From Mactra quadrangularis (Eukaryota > Mollusca > Bivalvia > Venerida > Mactridae), in the NCBI GenBank assembly GCA_025267735.1, contig CM046299.1:26810468-26874467 (forward strand): 64,000 nucleotides of DNA. The letters are read 5' to 3'. The translations under genes and the position numbers were made by a program. The notes under the pieces were generated by a model that searched no databases, was not told the DNA's origin, and saw nothing but the letters and a program-made list of their open reading frames with translations. This document shows, piece by piece, positions 13,201-28,200 of the stretch (positions are counted from its first letter, which is position 1; every line of letters begins with the position of its first letter).

Positions 13201-16200
13201 TGTATACATGTACTTATAACATTGTCACCACAGTACAATGTTCGAGTCTGCACGCCACGACCACAACTTCTGCTACATGGAGACCATTCTGTCCATTCAG
13301 CACTAAACTCTACCACAGCTGTCGTTGTTTCGTCAATGTCTATAAGTTTAAAACATAAAAGTGTGGTTGAAAGTCTGCTAACAAATACATATTCGGCCGA
13401 CTTCATTATTTTGTATGAAAACCCTTGATAATTGAAATCACCTACAGGCAGGTGATATCTTACAGTAGGCAATAACACTTAGGTAGAGTGGAACAAGTGT
13501 AAATAAACTTCTTATTCAAGGAAATCATCAGTGCCCCTAGCGAGGACCTAAGCATCCCCCATACCAATGGACCACTTCCCCCTAAATGTGCATATCATTG
13601 AGCATTCTCATGCGGTGGTTTAGGAAAAAAAATCTTTCATGCTTATTGCTCAACACGAAATGCAAGTTGTTTCATGATACAAACGGAGTGATTCTTTTAA
13701 AAAATACATGTCGAATGTCTCTCGCCTCTCAGAATAAGATAAGAACCGATAAAAGAAGTGGTATTTCATCTTTGCTTTTGATGGATCCCATTTATGTCAC
13801 GCCTATTATGTCTCTTCACAGAGAGACTAGCAAGAATTTCCAGTTTAATATAACATTACAAGGGTGATTTTACTTTACCATTTTATTTTTATTGCAGTAT
13901 TTTCACCATAATTATTTTTTACTCCTATAAACGCCTCCATTCGGAACGTGTAACGCCCCCAGGACGTTTATTAGGGAATATACGGTAGTGAGAATAAGAA
14001 TTGGAAATTGCTTTAAAAAGCTCATTTTACTATTGACAATGATCATTTTTTCCATCATAATTACAATCACTTGTATACAATTTGACAAAAAGCATCTCAG
14101 ATTAGATTGGAGATTATGGCTCCAGTTTGTAGCAGCCACGTGGACGTTTAGGTTACTACCAGTTTTACTAATAAATATTCTTCGTAGAGTAGATTTTTTT
14201 ATTTAGTTGTTATAACTGAGCATACACCTACTTTCTGAGTACATTGACATAGAACATCAATTGCTAATTATCAAATAGAGTACGCGTGAAATCTAGGTGA
14301 GTATAGGTGACAAAAGGTCAACACTGTCAATTTAAAAGTTAAAGTTCGGCGCGATATGACCTTTCGGTGTTGGTGCGCCGTAAAACCAAAACAAACAAAC
14401 AAACAAACAATTAAAAGTTAAAGTGCGGTTTGAAGTATACTTCCATATACGTTTACATGTTCAGCCAACTATACACTTTTTTTTTAAACAAAGTCTTGTT
14501 AATTCAAATCATTTTCACGCAGGTGACCCACAAAGTACCCATCTACACATGGGTGGAATAGAGAGTAATTTTCTTGCTCAAGGAAATTAGCAGTGCCCAA
14601 GTGAGGTTCAATACTGGAACATTTTCGATCCCTTAGCGCGTTCTACCACTTGACCGCTGGTCCTACATCAGATCTTACCTAGAGGTAATTCTGTTTTTGT
14701 TAATATTTTATCATCTGGAATTTCTCGATGTGTATCCGTTGTGTTCAAACTATCATGAAGTTCTTCTTCAATTATATTATTGTTACCCTCATCTTTTATT
14801 GCACGATCCTCCTATAAAATAGAAAACAAATTGACTGTTAGTAGTATTTGTGCACAATACCGACGACGAAGATACCGATGTATACGATACCGATGTATAC
14901 ATGACAACAGTTGAATATACATCTAGTAAAGTCTTGCAAACTGCAATCTGTATTTATAAAGGCAACTTGAAATATGTTGGACAATAAGGCACAGGTATGT
15001 GTTTTCAAAACACCTGAAGCACAGTGTACATTACTACTTGTGAAAGCCAGAGATTTGGCATTTCCAGGAATTGTTTATAGGTTGTCGGACTGCCGTGATA
15101 TGCCTTAAACCAAACACCCCCAAAAATCTTTAGAGCATTCATTGTGAAAATATGGATCTACGACGTCCAGGGTGTTGTAAAAACTGGAGATGTAATGCGC
15201 AGCAAAAAGTATACACTTTAGCCTCGAAGAGGTATCCTGTAAATCTGACAAGAATAAAAATCCTCACAGGCTACAGCTATTTAGAACTCTGAGTCGAGAT
15301 AGATTTTAACTATTTTCTTTTTGAAACCGTAGCATTTGTGATGTCATAGTCATGTGGTATTGCCACCGTGTATATGTAATTAGTAATCAATGAATTGAAC
15401 TTACTATATGATCTAACTCTGTGGAACAATGAAGTTCTGCTGAATCAGAATCGTCTGTTATCACTAATTGTTCAATTTGTCCCTAAAATATACGTACATT
15501 CATTAAGACTATATATATTGAAGAAAGATAATGATCTCCTATGATTAAAATGATATGAGTCCTTCAGAAAGAAAACACCCAAAGCAGTCAAAATATAAAG
15601 AGCCATATAATGCATAAGTTAGAGATTGCATTTCTTTGTCTGAAATTGACAAAAGCCCATGAGTCGTATTTATTACTCTGAATCCTATTCACAAATCATA
15701 TTTGAATAGGACCTAGTTTATCGTTTGATTAATTTGCGGAAGATATAAGATATATAAGACTATAACGACTAAAACTCAGTAGTACTGCAATACATTTGAA
15801 CAGTATTGCCTCTGTTAAAATGCTAGCAAGATTGCAAGCAGAGCAGGTCATTGCAACTGTCTCAGTTCTATTTAGCTATCAACAAGTGTAGGTGAAAAAA
15901 TGACACACTTCAAAACAGAAGCTATGCACTTGTACAAAAAACAGATGGTATACAAGAACTTCCCTTCGCCAACGTTGGTGAAAATTTCATTAAATGGAAC
16001 CAGGAGCAAGGCGTTAAAAATTTCGTCTCAGAAGCTTGACCACAATAAAATTTAAATAGAATGTATAAGATGATAGTAAATGGTACAACACCGATAGAAA
16101 GATTTCCAATTCTATTTACCTGAAATCCTTTACCATATTTATCAAAGTATGCACCAATTGCAATCATCAAGTTACTGTTCAACGGTAACATCTGAGTGTT

Positions 16201-19200
16201 AGTCAACGTCTTTGATATCACTAGTTCACAATCTATATACAGATCTATATTGTTACCATCCACTTTTAATGACAACCAATGCCAATCATTAACACTAATC
16301 TCAGTGTCCACATCATACTGTACTTCGTTTAGTGTGTCTAGGTCAACTACATTATATATCTCCACGTTGATCCTACCAGAAGCTTTCGTATTACTATCGC
16401 TATCAAACTTCAATGCAAATCTTTGATTTCCAGCCAAATCGCTTAACGTAAAGAAGTATCCGCTATAAGTTGGACTGAACTTTATCGATAACATTAAGGA
16501 GAGTTTATGAGGTAGTGAGTATGGGAATATTTCTGAGAGAGGAGCATACAGTTTGGCACTCTGTGTAATATTAAAAGCACCAGGTCTATCATTAACATGA
16601 TACACTCCAAGAGGTAGTTTATAAACTCCAAGATGATGTAAAAGATCGTGTACATCTGAAATAGAAGGAAATAGAAACGCATGAAGGTCTTGTAAAAATG
16701 GAATAAACTGTTTAATACCTAGCCACATATGATGATAGCGCTGTAGGACCTGGGATGTTGATGGGATGAGCATATAAATATGGAATCATACAACAAACGA
16801 AATCTATACAAAGGGAGGTTTCCCTTACTTACACGAATCATTAGAATATTAAACTTGATATGATATTCTTAAATATAATTCTTCTTAAAAAGAGGACTTG
16901 CTTTAGTCCACTACTAAGCATGTGAAAACCTCATGTTACAGTAAAAAATTTGTAATTTCCCAGAGTCGACACAGTTCCCAATGTGCGTACAAAATCTATA
17001 ATCTGTAAGCTACAATAGATAAACTATAAGTTTCAAGAGAAGCAATATATCAACATTACAACATTTACTTCAACCAAATCCAATACATGCAGTTTACTTA
17101 CTCTCGCAGGAAAAGCTGTTACATGCTCTTTTATCCATTGTATTCGGATTGCAATCATCTGAACTACTGCTACAGTTTCTCTTTCGCACTTGATATCCCT
17201 GATCACATGACTTGGAGCAGGATGACCATTCTAACCAATCAGAAACACCTGAAATCAGAAAATGACTTCCGTACATAGTAGTACTCTGGAACCAGCATTT
17301 ATTATTTACACTATAACTATATATTAGTTATAATTACACTTATTACCTTCATGGAAAGTTTTGTTTATCGTGTTTTATGAATTCACGTTTGACTGCTTCT
17401 ATTTCTCCTTCTACTGTTTTGAGTAGAGCCCAATCATTATTTTTTTTAATTATTCTGTTATTATTCGAAAACTCGGAAAAGGACATGGTCAGTAAAAATG
17501 AACAGGGTACATCACATGATTGGAGTTGGAATTGAACAACTACAATGAGGAGCAGAAGGGAATGGAGGAAACTAAAAGGACCGAGAGGAGTGCTCTGGTA
17601 ATCTGCTTTAAAATAATCTCTAGTACTTCTTTTAGTGGCTTCCATGTTTTACCCGGGTCAATAGCGCAGTTGGTAGCGCGCCGAGATTTGGAATGTCGTG
17701 TCCCGAAGGGGGTACAGGTTCGAATCCCATCCGGGGATGTTATACCCTTCCATGACAATAATGTCAGTTTTTCTCCTTTAAGGTAGAATACCCATAATAC
17801 ACAATTCAAGGAATTAGCGTTTTGCTGCTTTCTGTATAATAAGAATCACAACCTAGATTCACTGGCAAAATATTTTAACTTTTTACCGTCAAATAATTTT
17901 TTTATAACATTTTTTTTTGAAAATTAAGTTATGAGTAAGAATCACACTATAAATTTGAAGGGGTATATGTCTTTAAAATGTAAAAATGAATTAAATAATC
18001 AAATTATTTTCATAAATTTTGTTTAATAAAATTCACAATGCTTTAATGAATGCAAATACACTAACTTTAATAACTTTACCTTGGTATTTTTACACATATA
18101 CCAAGTTAATCATAGGGAGACCCAACAGAACATGTGACGATTTTCACCGGCTTTTAAAATTACAAGTCTGTATCCCTATCTTTTGACTATGAAAACAGTT
18201 TCTGCACTCCAAGTTACACATTTAATAATTTACCTTATACTGTATGGCAATGAATAAAACAAAGAAAAAAAACTTTCACCACAGATAACTAACCAAAATG
18301 TCATTTTAATACATCGACCCCCCTTTTGAAAAAATGTCAAAACTCTAGTGACCATTATAATATGAGGTAAACACTTCTTTACAGTATATATTTTACTTTT
18401 AAACGCCATTATTGACCATCTTAAGATAAAATAATGGTATATTATGGTCTAATTGCTTAAATCATCAACAACTTTTTGACTACGAATTTATTAGGGGACG
18501 AATCAGTTAGGGGACGAATCTTTTCGTCCATTGTTTGAGTTGGATTTTTAAACTTCCGGTTTAAACTTTTTACACGAATTCTTCCTATTTTCTCAAATAA
18601 TTGGGAGAATTGATAATCTTTTGAGGTAATATAAGAAAAATATTAATAATATTTGAAAAATGAGGCATTTACACAATAAAAAAGTATATACGATCTTTAT
18701 CGATTGATAACGACACCGACGAAAACCTCTTACGTAATTTGTCGACATGACCCGACATCGCCCGAAGTTTGACAGCAGCTATTATGGGAATTCTGCCTTA
18801 ATAAGATATATGGAGAAGTTTCCGGCCTTGTGGAAGGGTAGGTGAGTACTGGTTATTGACAACGGTCCAGGAAAGCTAGATTAGGTGCGCTGGACGCCGT
18901 AAATGACCTAAAATTGTGTTGACACGGCGTTAAATCCAATAAAAAATAACAACAACAAAAACTTCATTCTCAGTAGCTTCCATGTTGATAGTTAAATGAA
19001 AGCTCAAGTTGTTGTTAGTCCAACGTACAGTCATGGTTGATAAGTAAAATTTCAATTATATGTTATTATGATGACGGAACTATCTTATTCAATTAAATAA
19101 GATAACTTCAAACGTAAAAGTTAAAAGCGTGAAAGATTGAAGAAAGGCAAATTGTTTGATTATTTTTAACGCTGATGTTCACGCATAATTAAGCAAGGTC

Positions 19201-22200
19201 TGCAGTGAGTACGAATTGTTATACATTTATATCTGTATATCTTCCTTCAAAAATAACTTTCGACAAAAATTATCGCAAGTCAAAAGCAGAAAATATGAAA
19301 ATTAAAACATAAACTATTGAAATACATTTTCCTACCAATTACTAAAAAGAGTGATTACTCGTTTTTACACTTTCTTCAAACATCTGTCTGATACAATGTT
19401 TTTGATCTTAAAGTTTTTCTGTGACAAACCCATTCACTAGAGTAACGATGACTTTAGTTGAGTTGGTTGCAAAAGGGCCATGAAAAACTATGTAAAGTTT
19501 TGAGATATGATCATTTTAAAATAAATTGGCGTATATTTAAATCTAATCTATAACTTTATAAAGAACGTATTTTTTAATAGTTAACAATTTTTCGCTTTTT
19601 TGTTTGATAAATTTCTTTGTACACCCAAGTTAATTGAATATTATCATCAGGTATTTATCTGTAATAACGAACATTTATCTATAACGATAACATTAAAATA
19701 GTACGAATGTACTAGCAATTATATAGGTGGTACAACCATATTAGGCGTTTTGACAAAACATTGTACCTTATAAATGGATGGAAATGTACAATATTAACAA
19801 TTAGTTGACGGAAGATTAACGATCAACAACAAAAATTAATTTGGCAACACGAAAAGTTGTTGAACTTGTGGAAATGTAAACTGGTACAACTATAGACAAG
19901 GTCCAAGAAAATAAGCTATGCGAGTTGGCTGGCAATGAATGACATTACCCCATGTTGTATGCGTTACTAGTTCACAGATTTGGGTTTTTTTCATATTTTC
20001 AAAATACCACTGAGCGTCTGTAATTGAGTCAACAATTATTCTTAATATTTTAAGACAAACTGACCTGTAGGTTGCAAGAAATCTACAATAAAAGTTACAA
20101 AAATGCACTAAAATTGTCTATACTGTGACATACGGGGTAGATATTTACTACATGAAATACCATCATTAGTAGGTGTATGTCAATTTGCACTAAAATTGTC
20201 ATTATCACTTTCCTGCTTCCAAAAATGTTTACATACAATATTGATAGTTTTAGAAGAAGTTGATATTTAAGTTGAAATCCTTGAATGAGTACCTTTAAGT
20301 ATACAAATATGCATAATCTCAAACACATAATTATATGTTCTTACAGTTTCAGAATTTTTCAGGTAACTATTCACTTACGAATACTGAGTAAAATGTTCAA
20401 GTTCAGAAATTTAGGTGAGTCCGTTCTAAATGCCAACGCATGAGTATACGAATTGGTCCTACCCTAGCAATAATAATTTTTTGCAGTTTAGCATTATATA
20501 TGCAATATGCCCAATTTTCGTATCAGATTTAATATCAATGGGCATAAATTTTAATCATCAAATATCAAATACAAGCCCTCCTCCATTTCCTTTATTATTA
20601 TATAAAGGAGGACCAGTATTTCATATCTTGGGATAAAAATTCACGCTGTTATGGTGGGTATTGAACACATTTAATTGATCCATCATAATTAACATTAAAA
20701 AACCTTTCTATGAATGAACTAGACTCAATGAAAAGTTGTATCATATGAAATATTTAGCTCTCACACATTTTGTGGTTATTTTTATTTCTATAGAATCAAA
20801 GAAGCAATATCTGGATTAAGTAAGATCATTTATGGGATTATCAGAATTAAATAATTATTTGAATTACTCTGTGGTAACATCACTTTAGAATCACATCTAT
20901 AAGAAAACAGATTTAAGTGTGAAACGTATGCTGTCTTTAAAATATAGGCGCCGTTCAATTTCTTGCTTTGACGGGTAGGCCATTTATTAACAAATATTTG
21001 TTTGTTGGAATTAAACAAATTAATGAACAGAAAAACGAATGAATTGTTCCAAATCTGTTTTATAATGCGATCGGAGTAAAAAAATAATATTTTCTGAATG
21101 ACAAATACTAAGAAATAACTTTGCTAAGTTGCATATTGTAGTCAATAAGCACTGAAAAGAGAGAACCTTAAAATATCAGTATCGCATTAAGGGGAAAAGG
21201 GTTTTTTTGCTCATTCCCTAGCCAATAAAAGGTTTTGTTTACAAATATGCAATACGTTATGTACTTATAATTTTCTATAATTTGAGTATGTGTAGTAGTT
21301 TTTCACAAACGAATGCTGAGTAAAATAGTCAAGTTCAGAATTTATGGTGATTTTGATACCCCAGCAAATGCACTCATCTAAAAGACACAGTGCATCCCTA
21401 GAATTAATTTCGTGCAGCTCAGCATTATACGAGTATAATTGTAATGAACAAAAAATTCTAGATTGATCTAACTTCAATGGGCATAAAATTTTATTGCAAA
21501 ATATAAAACACAAGCCCTCCTCCTTTTCATTTTTAATATAAAAAAGGAGGACCAGTATTTCATATCTTGGGATAAAAATTCACGCTGTTATGGTGGGTAT
21601 TGAACACATTTAATTGATCCATCATAATCAACTATAAAAAACCTTTTTATGAATGAACTAGACTCAATGTAAAGTTGTATCATATGAAATATTTAGCTCT
21701 CACACATTTTGTGGTTATTTCTATTTCTATAGAATCAAAGAAGTAATATCTGGATTAAGTAAGATCATTTATGGGATTATCAGAATTAAATAACTATTTG
21801 AATTACTCTGTGGTAACATCACTTTAGAATCACATCTATTAGAATACTGATTTAAGCGTAAAACGTATAACGTCGTTAAAATATAGGCGCCGTTCAATTT
21901 CTTGCTTTGACGGGTAGGCCATTTATTAACAAATATTTGTTTGTTGGAATTAAACAAATTCATAAAAGTTTAACAAATGCATTGTTCCAAATCTGTTTTT
22001 CAATGTAATCGGAGTTCATTTTTATATTTTTTTCTAAAGGACAAATACTAAGGGTATAATTTTGCCAAGTTGCATATGTGTAAGTTAATTAGCACTGCAA
22101 TAAGAGCACCTTTAATTGCCGTATCGCATTAAGGTGAAAATAGTCAATTTTCACTTATGCCCTGGCCAATAAAAGGTTTAGTGTACAAATATGCAATATC

Positions 22201-25200
22201 TTATATACTTATATTTTCTATAATCTGAGTATTTTAGGTAGTTATTCACAAATAAATACTGAATAAAATATTCAAGTTCGTAATTTATAGTGAGTCCGCT
22301 ATCAGAGCAAATGCACTCATCTTAAAGGCAATTGATTGCTTTGACGGGTAGGCCAAAAATAGACAAATATTTGATAGTTGGACTTTTACTAAGTCATGAA
22401 AATTGACTGATGATGTTTCAAATATGCTTTTAAAAAAACTATCCTCAGCTAAATAGATAGCAAAAAATCAGATGAAAAATGCCTGAAAAACTATCAACAC
22501 TATTACAATGAACCAATTTGGCTACTTTTTCATTCTATAAACAGACTATACTTTTGTAAGCTTTACATATTAAAATATTCCTAGCATTGCGAGTGTGAGC
22601 TAAGTACACATATTATAGTTTCCTTTGTCCTTTCAGTATCAAATTGTACAAAGATTTCATCCACTTCGTAGTTTGTGATATAATGCTTAAAAATATGAGT
22701 AAAATGATTCAAAATTGACAATTTTTAGGACAAAATATACATTAATGGCACATTTGCACTTGGTGTCATTTTTATTAAGCATCGTTTGACCCAATGACGC
22801 AATGAAAAGGGGGAGTAACTCTAAAGGATGTAATCAAAAGACAGTAAACCAATAATTTTAAAGATACTTGTAAATACGTAGAGAAAATGTACTAGAAATG
22901 AACATTATCGTATTATAGAGGTATCTAATCCCCGCTTTGCAAAGCAAATATACTTAACTAAGTCCTTTACATCCGCTAGTGAATATGTATTGAAATCAAC
23001 AACCATTCTCAATAGCTAAAGTTGACAAAAGTCTACCATTAAGTGATTTTCAAGAGCACTTGATATAACTTATAAATGATTAAGAGTTATTCAAGAATAA
23101 TATATTTTCAATGAATAGCAGACGATAATTTATGTATTCTTCTTTAAAATCTAATAAGGTGTAATAAATTGTATTAAAAGGCAATGAAAAGATGTGTGTT
23201 AAATAAATTATAACTTTATTTCAAATGAGTTATTATAACACATTATGTGGTCCCTAGTTATAGATTGCTATAGCGCAGATTAAAGTGCTATTATACAAAT
23301 TATGATGTGAACAATAAGGGGCTGGGTTGATGTTTGTTGAAGAGGTACTCAATATTGACACAAAATTAAAATTAATGGTATGTTTAATTGGTACGGACAT
23401 CTAGGCGTCTGAAACCTCGTGGTGGCATCTACTGGCTCCACTTTGAAGAATTTTAGGGAATATTTTTTCATACTAACTTATTATTTCTCTGACCTGAGCA
23501 TGCGCAATCTATCTGACTCTGGTTTAAAAAAGAGAAACAAAGAACAAAACGCAAAGAGTTTTCTTGAATTGACAATGGCAACTATCTCATGGTATAATTT
23601 TTATCATTTTCTTCAATCACAGCAACTGCATATTTCTACAATTAGTGAGAAAACCATACCAACATTATTATACCACAGTTTTCTGCCTGAAAACTTTATT
23701 TTTTTTACGGAAACAGTTAAATAAATGATAAATGAAAATGCCACCAAGTTTCATATTTTCATACAGATTGAGAAAAAAGTATAGAAAGTCATGTTATACA
23801 TACAACCTTTCATTTATCTACAAAAAGTGGTGTCCGTTTATTTTGTTAATTGTTAAGTAGATGGGTTCATAAATCTACTTATCTAAATCAACATTTATGA
23901 TTTACTTTTATTCTTTTGATAATTCATCATAACACTAAGTGATTTACAACGGGTATATAACCATGATATTCAACACTAGCTTTTGAAAACGATGGTGAAA
24001 ATAAAGATATCGTCACAGATCGCACACTCTTTCAAAGGGACCAGGAAATTTATTGGTTTGTCATTTATACAGTAAAAATAGTTATGAAATCTTTATCACC
24101 AAGTGAAGCTAATTTATTATTTTGCTAACTGTGTTATTTGAAGGACAAGACACCATATCTTTATGTATGATATCATCATTAATATACGAGTAATGCGATC
24201 ATATCTCAGAACAAAACAAGTATACAATAGAACAGTACGAACAAGAAAGAATACATACAACATTCAACAAAAATCTAACTTAACTTTTATGAGTAAGAAA
24301 GAACCCAGAAAGTTCTGGCAATATATTAAGAGACAATACACTCAACGTTCTGATATTACAGAAAATCTAAATATAAATGAATTACATGATCATTTTAAAT
24401 CACTTTATAGTACAGACTATGCCCCACAATTCAACGTACATAATGACCAATACGTTGCATATGATAATGACCTCGACTGTGATATCACACTAAATGAACT
24501 TAAGGATGCTGTTTTTGCACAAAATAATGGTAAAAGCAGTGGCACAGATGGTATAATTTCAGAAATTTATAAACATTGTTTTCCGGATTTATCTCCCCTA
24601 ATCTTAACTATATTTAATAAAGTGTTTCACTCAGGAGAGTATCCTATATCCTGGGGAGAAGGAATCATAGTTCCCATCTTTAAGGGTGGCAATGAGGCAG
24701 AAGCCAAAAATTACCGTGGGATAACTTTGATAAATATAATTGCAAAAATATACTCACAAATATTATTGAATCGCTTAACAAAATGGTCTATTAAAAATGA
24801 AAAAATATTAGAAAACCAGTTTGGATTTCAAAGAAACAAGTCAACTGTAGATTGTTTATTTTTATTACATTCTGTTATATCTAAAACACTTAATTCACGC
24901 AAAAAACTATATTGTGCTTTTATCGACTTTGAAAAATGTTTTGATAAATTAGATAGATCATATATCTTCCAAAAACTTATCAATGAACAAGTCAGTTCCA
25001 AGTTCATTGATGCCATTAAGTGTATGTATAAAACAGTTAAAGCGACCGTCAGGTATAATGGCACTTCGTCTACATACTTTGATTCTAATATTGGGGTCAA
25101 ACAAGGTGATCCAAGTTCTACTCTTTTGTTTTTATATTTCGTAAATGATATCCTAAATAATTTAGATGGTAACATAGATGGTCTTTTTTCATTAAATGAA

Positions 25201-28200
25201 ATGAAATTATTTATAATACTTTTTGCTGACGACACAGTTTTATTTGCTCATACACCTGAAGCACTCCAATCCCTATTAAATAACCTATATGCATATTGTA
25301 ACACTTGGGGGTTAAAAGTCAATACTGAAAAATCTAAAGTTATGATTTTTGAGACTGGACGACACACCACACATGATTTTATCTTTGATGACAAAAAACT
25401 ACAAATTGTACAATCCTATAAATATCTAGGTCTCCATCTATTTAAAAATGGTCATTTAAATAGAACCCAAAAACAACTAGCACAAAAATCTTTGTTTGCT
25501 TTACATAATGTATTTATAATATGTAATCAAGTTGAGTTAGATATACTCGAAAAATGTAAATTATTTGATTGTCTAGTGGGATCAATATTAAACTATGGTG
25601 CCGAAGTTATCGGAAATAATGATTGTAAAAACATAGAACAAATCCACTGTAAATTTTTACGCAAAATCCTCTGTGTTAGAAAATCAACTAATCTAGATGG
25701 TTTATACGGTGAGGTCGGACGATATCCAATGAATATTCACCATAAGCTTATTTTGATTAAATACTGGATTAAAATACTTAAATCAAAGGACACTTCATTA
25801 ATAAAACAAATTTATTCCATGTTGAAAACAGATGCTGACTTAAATGTTAACTATAAATGGGGAAACAACTGGGCTTATCATATAAAATCACTCCTAAACG
25901 ATATAGGTCTTTCGGTACTATGGCTTAGCCAAGATGTCAATATGATCAATTACTCTGTAATTAAAACAAGAATTTTAGATATTTTTAAACAATCATGGTA
26001 TAGTAATATCAACAATTCATCTAGACTTCACTATTATAGCCTCTTTAAACATGAATTCATATGTGAAGATTACTTTGGGTATTTAAATGTAAACAAATTT
26101 AGAATAGCCTATACACAATTTAGACTGTCAGCACACTCCCTAGCTATAGAACAAGGTAGACATCAAGGAATACCAACAGAAAATAGAATATGTCAACAAT
26201 GCAATATGAATATCCCAGAAACAGAATACCATTTTTTACTCATATGTCCTAAACATGTAAATCTAAGAAAACTATATCTACCTGCTTATTATTGCACTTG
26301 GCCTACTTTACAAAAATTTGAAAACCTTATGTCTACAAAAAATAAAAAACTTATTATTAACATTTCGAAATTTTTATATTTTGCTTTTAAGCACAGGACA
26401 ACATAAAACTTTATATAGTGTATAACTGAATTAATAGTGATCATTGTTGTAAGTTGTATCTAAACTTCTCTGACTGTAATTTTGTTTTTGTTTTTTTGTA
26501 TCGTGTAAATACACGCCTGGTACCATGTATTTGTAATATTACTTTTGTATTGGCTATAAATAGTATATTTGATGCCAAATAAAGAATATGTTATGTTATG
26601 TTATGTTATATCAACAAGTCAGTATATTTACTGTAATATCATGATGCATACAAATAGGTCATTTAGCATATTTAACCATGTGGAAAACCTTAAATGAAAT
26701 GTCGCTCTAAATGTCGCATTTGACTTGATACAATGTCACAACTCGCAAACATGGCACACTACTTATAATCGCCAAAAATGTCGCATTCAACGACATAAAA
26801 TTATGCATACACGGCCCTCTAAAAGTTCCTTCACACATTCATAATTTACATTGTACTAAATGGAGTTTCAGAATATTGTAAAATCAGTTTATAGTTAAAT
26901 GAGTTTGATTTTTTGAATCAGTACATTTTTATGGATATAAAATTATAAAAAATATCTCGAACTTGGTACTGGTTCATTGTGATACATGGAACAGTTTCGG
27001 AGGCTGAAGGATAACTTTTGCTGCCACTCAAAACATGGTGCACTGACCATATTGGCGGAGTCTCCATGATAAAACTGAGTGAAATACGGACGCTAAATGT
27101 CGCAACTCTCAAAGGTTGTGCTCTAACTACTTTGCAGGGTCGTCAAAGTAAGCAAAAATGAATTATCGCAATAAATATCGCAATTAGAAAGGTGTGGGCA
27201 ATAAAAAAGTTAAGGAGTAGCTGCGTTGAACATAATGCCGTCATTAAATGTCGCAACTCCTTAAACTGGCGCTAAATGATGCAATGATCAATTCTATATT
27301 CAACCGGAAGCGCGATCACTCAATGTTATGAATCTTAACTTTACAGAAAATACCCTTTTCACTGTACATCTCATAATAAAACATATAATATAATGTGATT
27401 TGCGACAAGTTGTGAAATGAACTTACGATGAAATGAGTCGTACGATTTTTGTTACAATACTGAATGGATTGTTGTGGTTAAATAAGGTAGGACGCAATAA
27501 CAACATTACCACTCAATAAATAGTCCAACGATTTCATGAATTTATTTTCTAAATGGACTAAATTATAATTATAAAGAAAATTATTTCTCTTCATTAAGTC
27601 CTTATATAAAATATTCAGTGAGACGTCATACTATTTTAACAAAGTGGGTAAACCTTTAAATTTCACCATCATATTCAGAAATCACACAAGGTTTTCACCG
27701 TAGAAATTGGCTTGTCATTTATCATACAGCGTGTAAAATCTCATCTCTCCATCGCTAAATAGACGGCGATATTTTTTTACATTCTAGATGTTAGTCTTTT
27801 CAGCGCTTTGATTTACTAAAACAACTTTGAAATATTGTATAACTACAACTAGATAGCGTTTATATCAACGCATGTTTTCAACATCAAAGACCATTAGAAA
27901 GGGAAATGATTTTTAATTAAATAAAATGTTGCACATCGATGATTTGTCATTATTATGTTAATTAGAAGTAATTATAGTTTTCACTTTTTTTCTTGTGAAA
28001 CTGTTTCAACATCAAATGAAATCGAAATTATCGCAATGAAAAATCAAATATAACATACGTGCAAATAGATTGCATAAATGAAAAATAGTGCACACATACG
28101 GCGACTAAATCGTTTCGAACTGTTTTCAGTTCAAAGCGTTATGATTAAAGGTACGTCACGTGTATATCCAGATCATAACATGATTCTGATCCAAATTAAA

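Noticed and set aside
15922..16119. Continuation of the TSPN reading frame past 16120
   Set aside because: A good GTAAAT donor ends the domain at GKGFQ and exon 4 supplies the canonical closing strand; the read-through tail is unlike the family.
17349..17645. 98-codon minus-strand frame starting 'MEATKRSTRDYFK'
   Set aside because: It has a gene-like start but no domain, no splice context and no fit with the neighbouring exons in phase; its right end abuts a SINE. Kept out for lack of support.
24828..25235. 135-codon frame antisense to the reverse transcriptase
   Set aside because: Shadow of the LINE coding frame; no independent domain.
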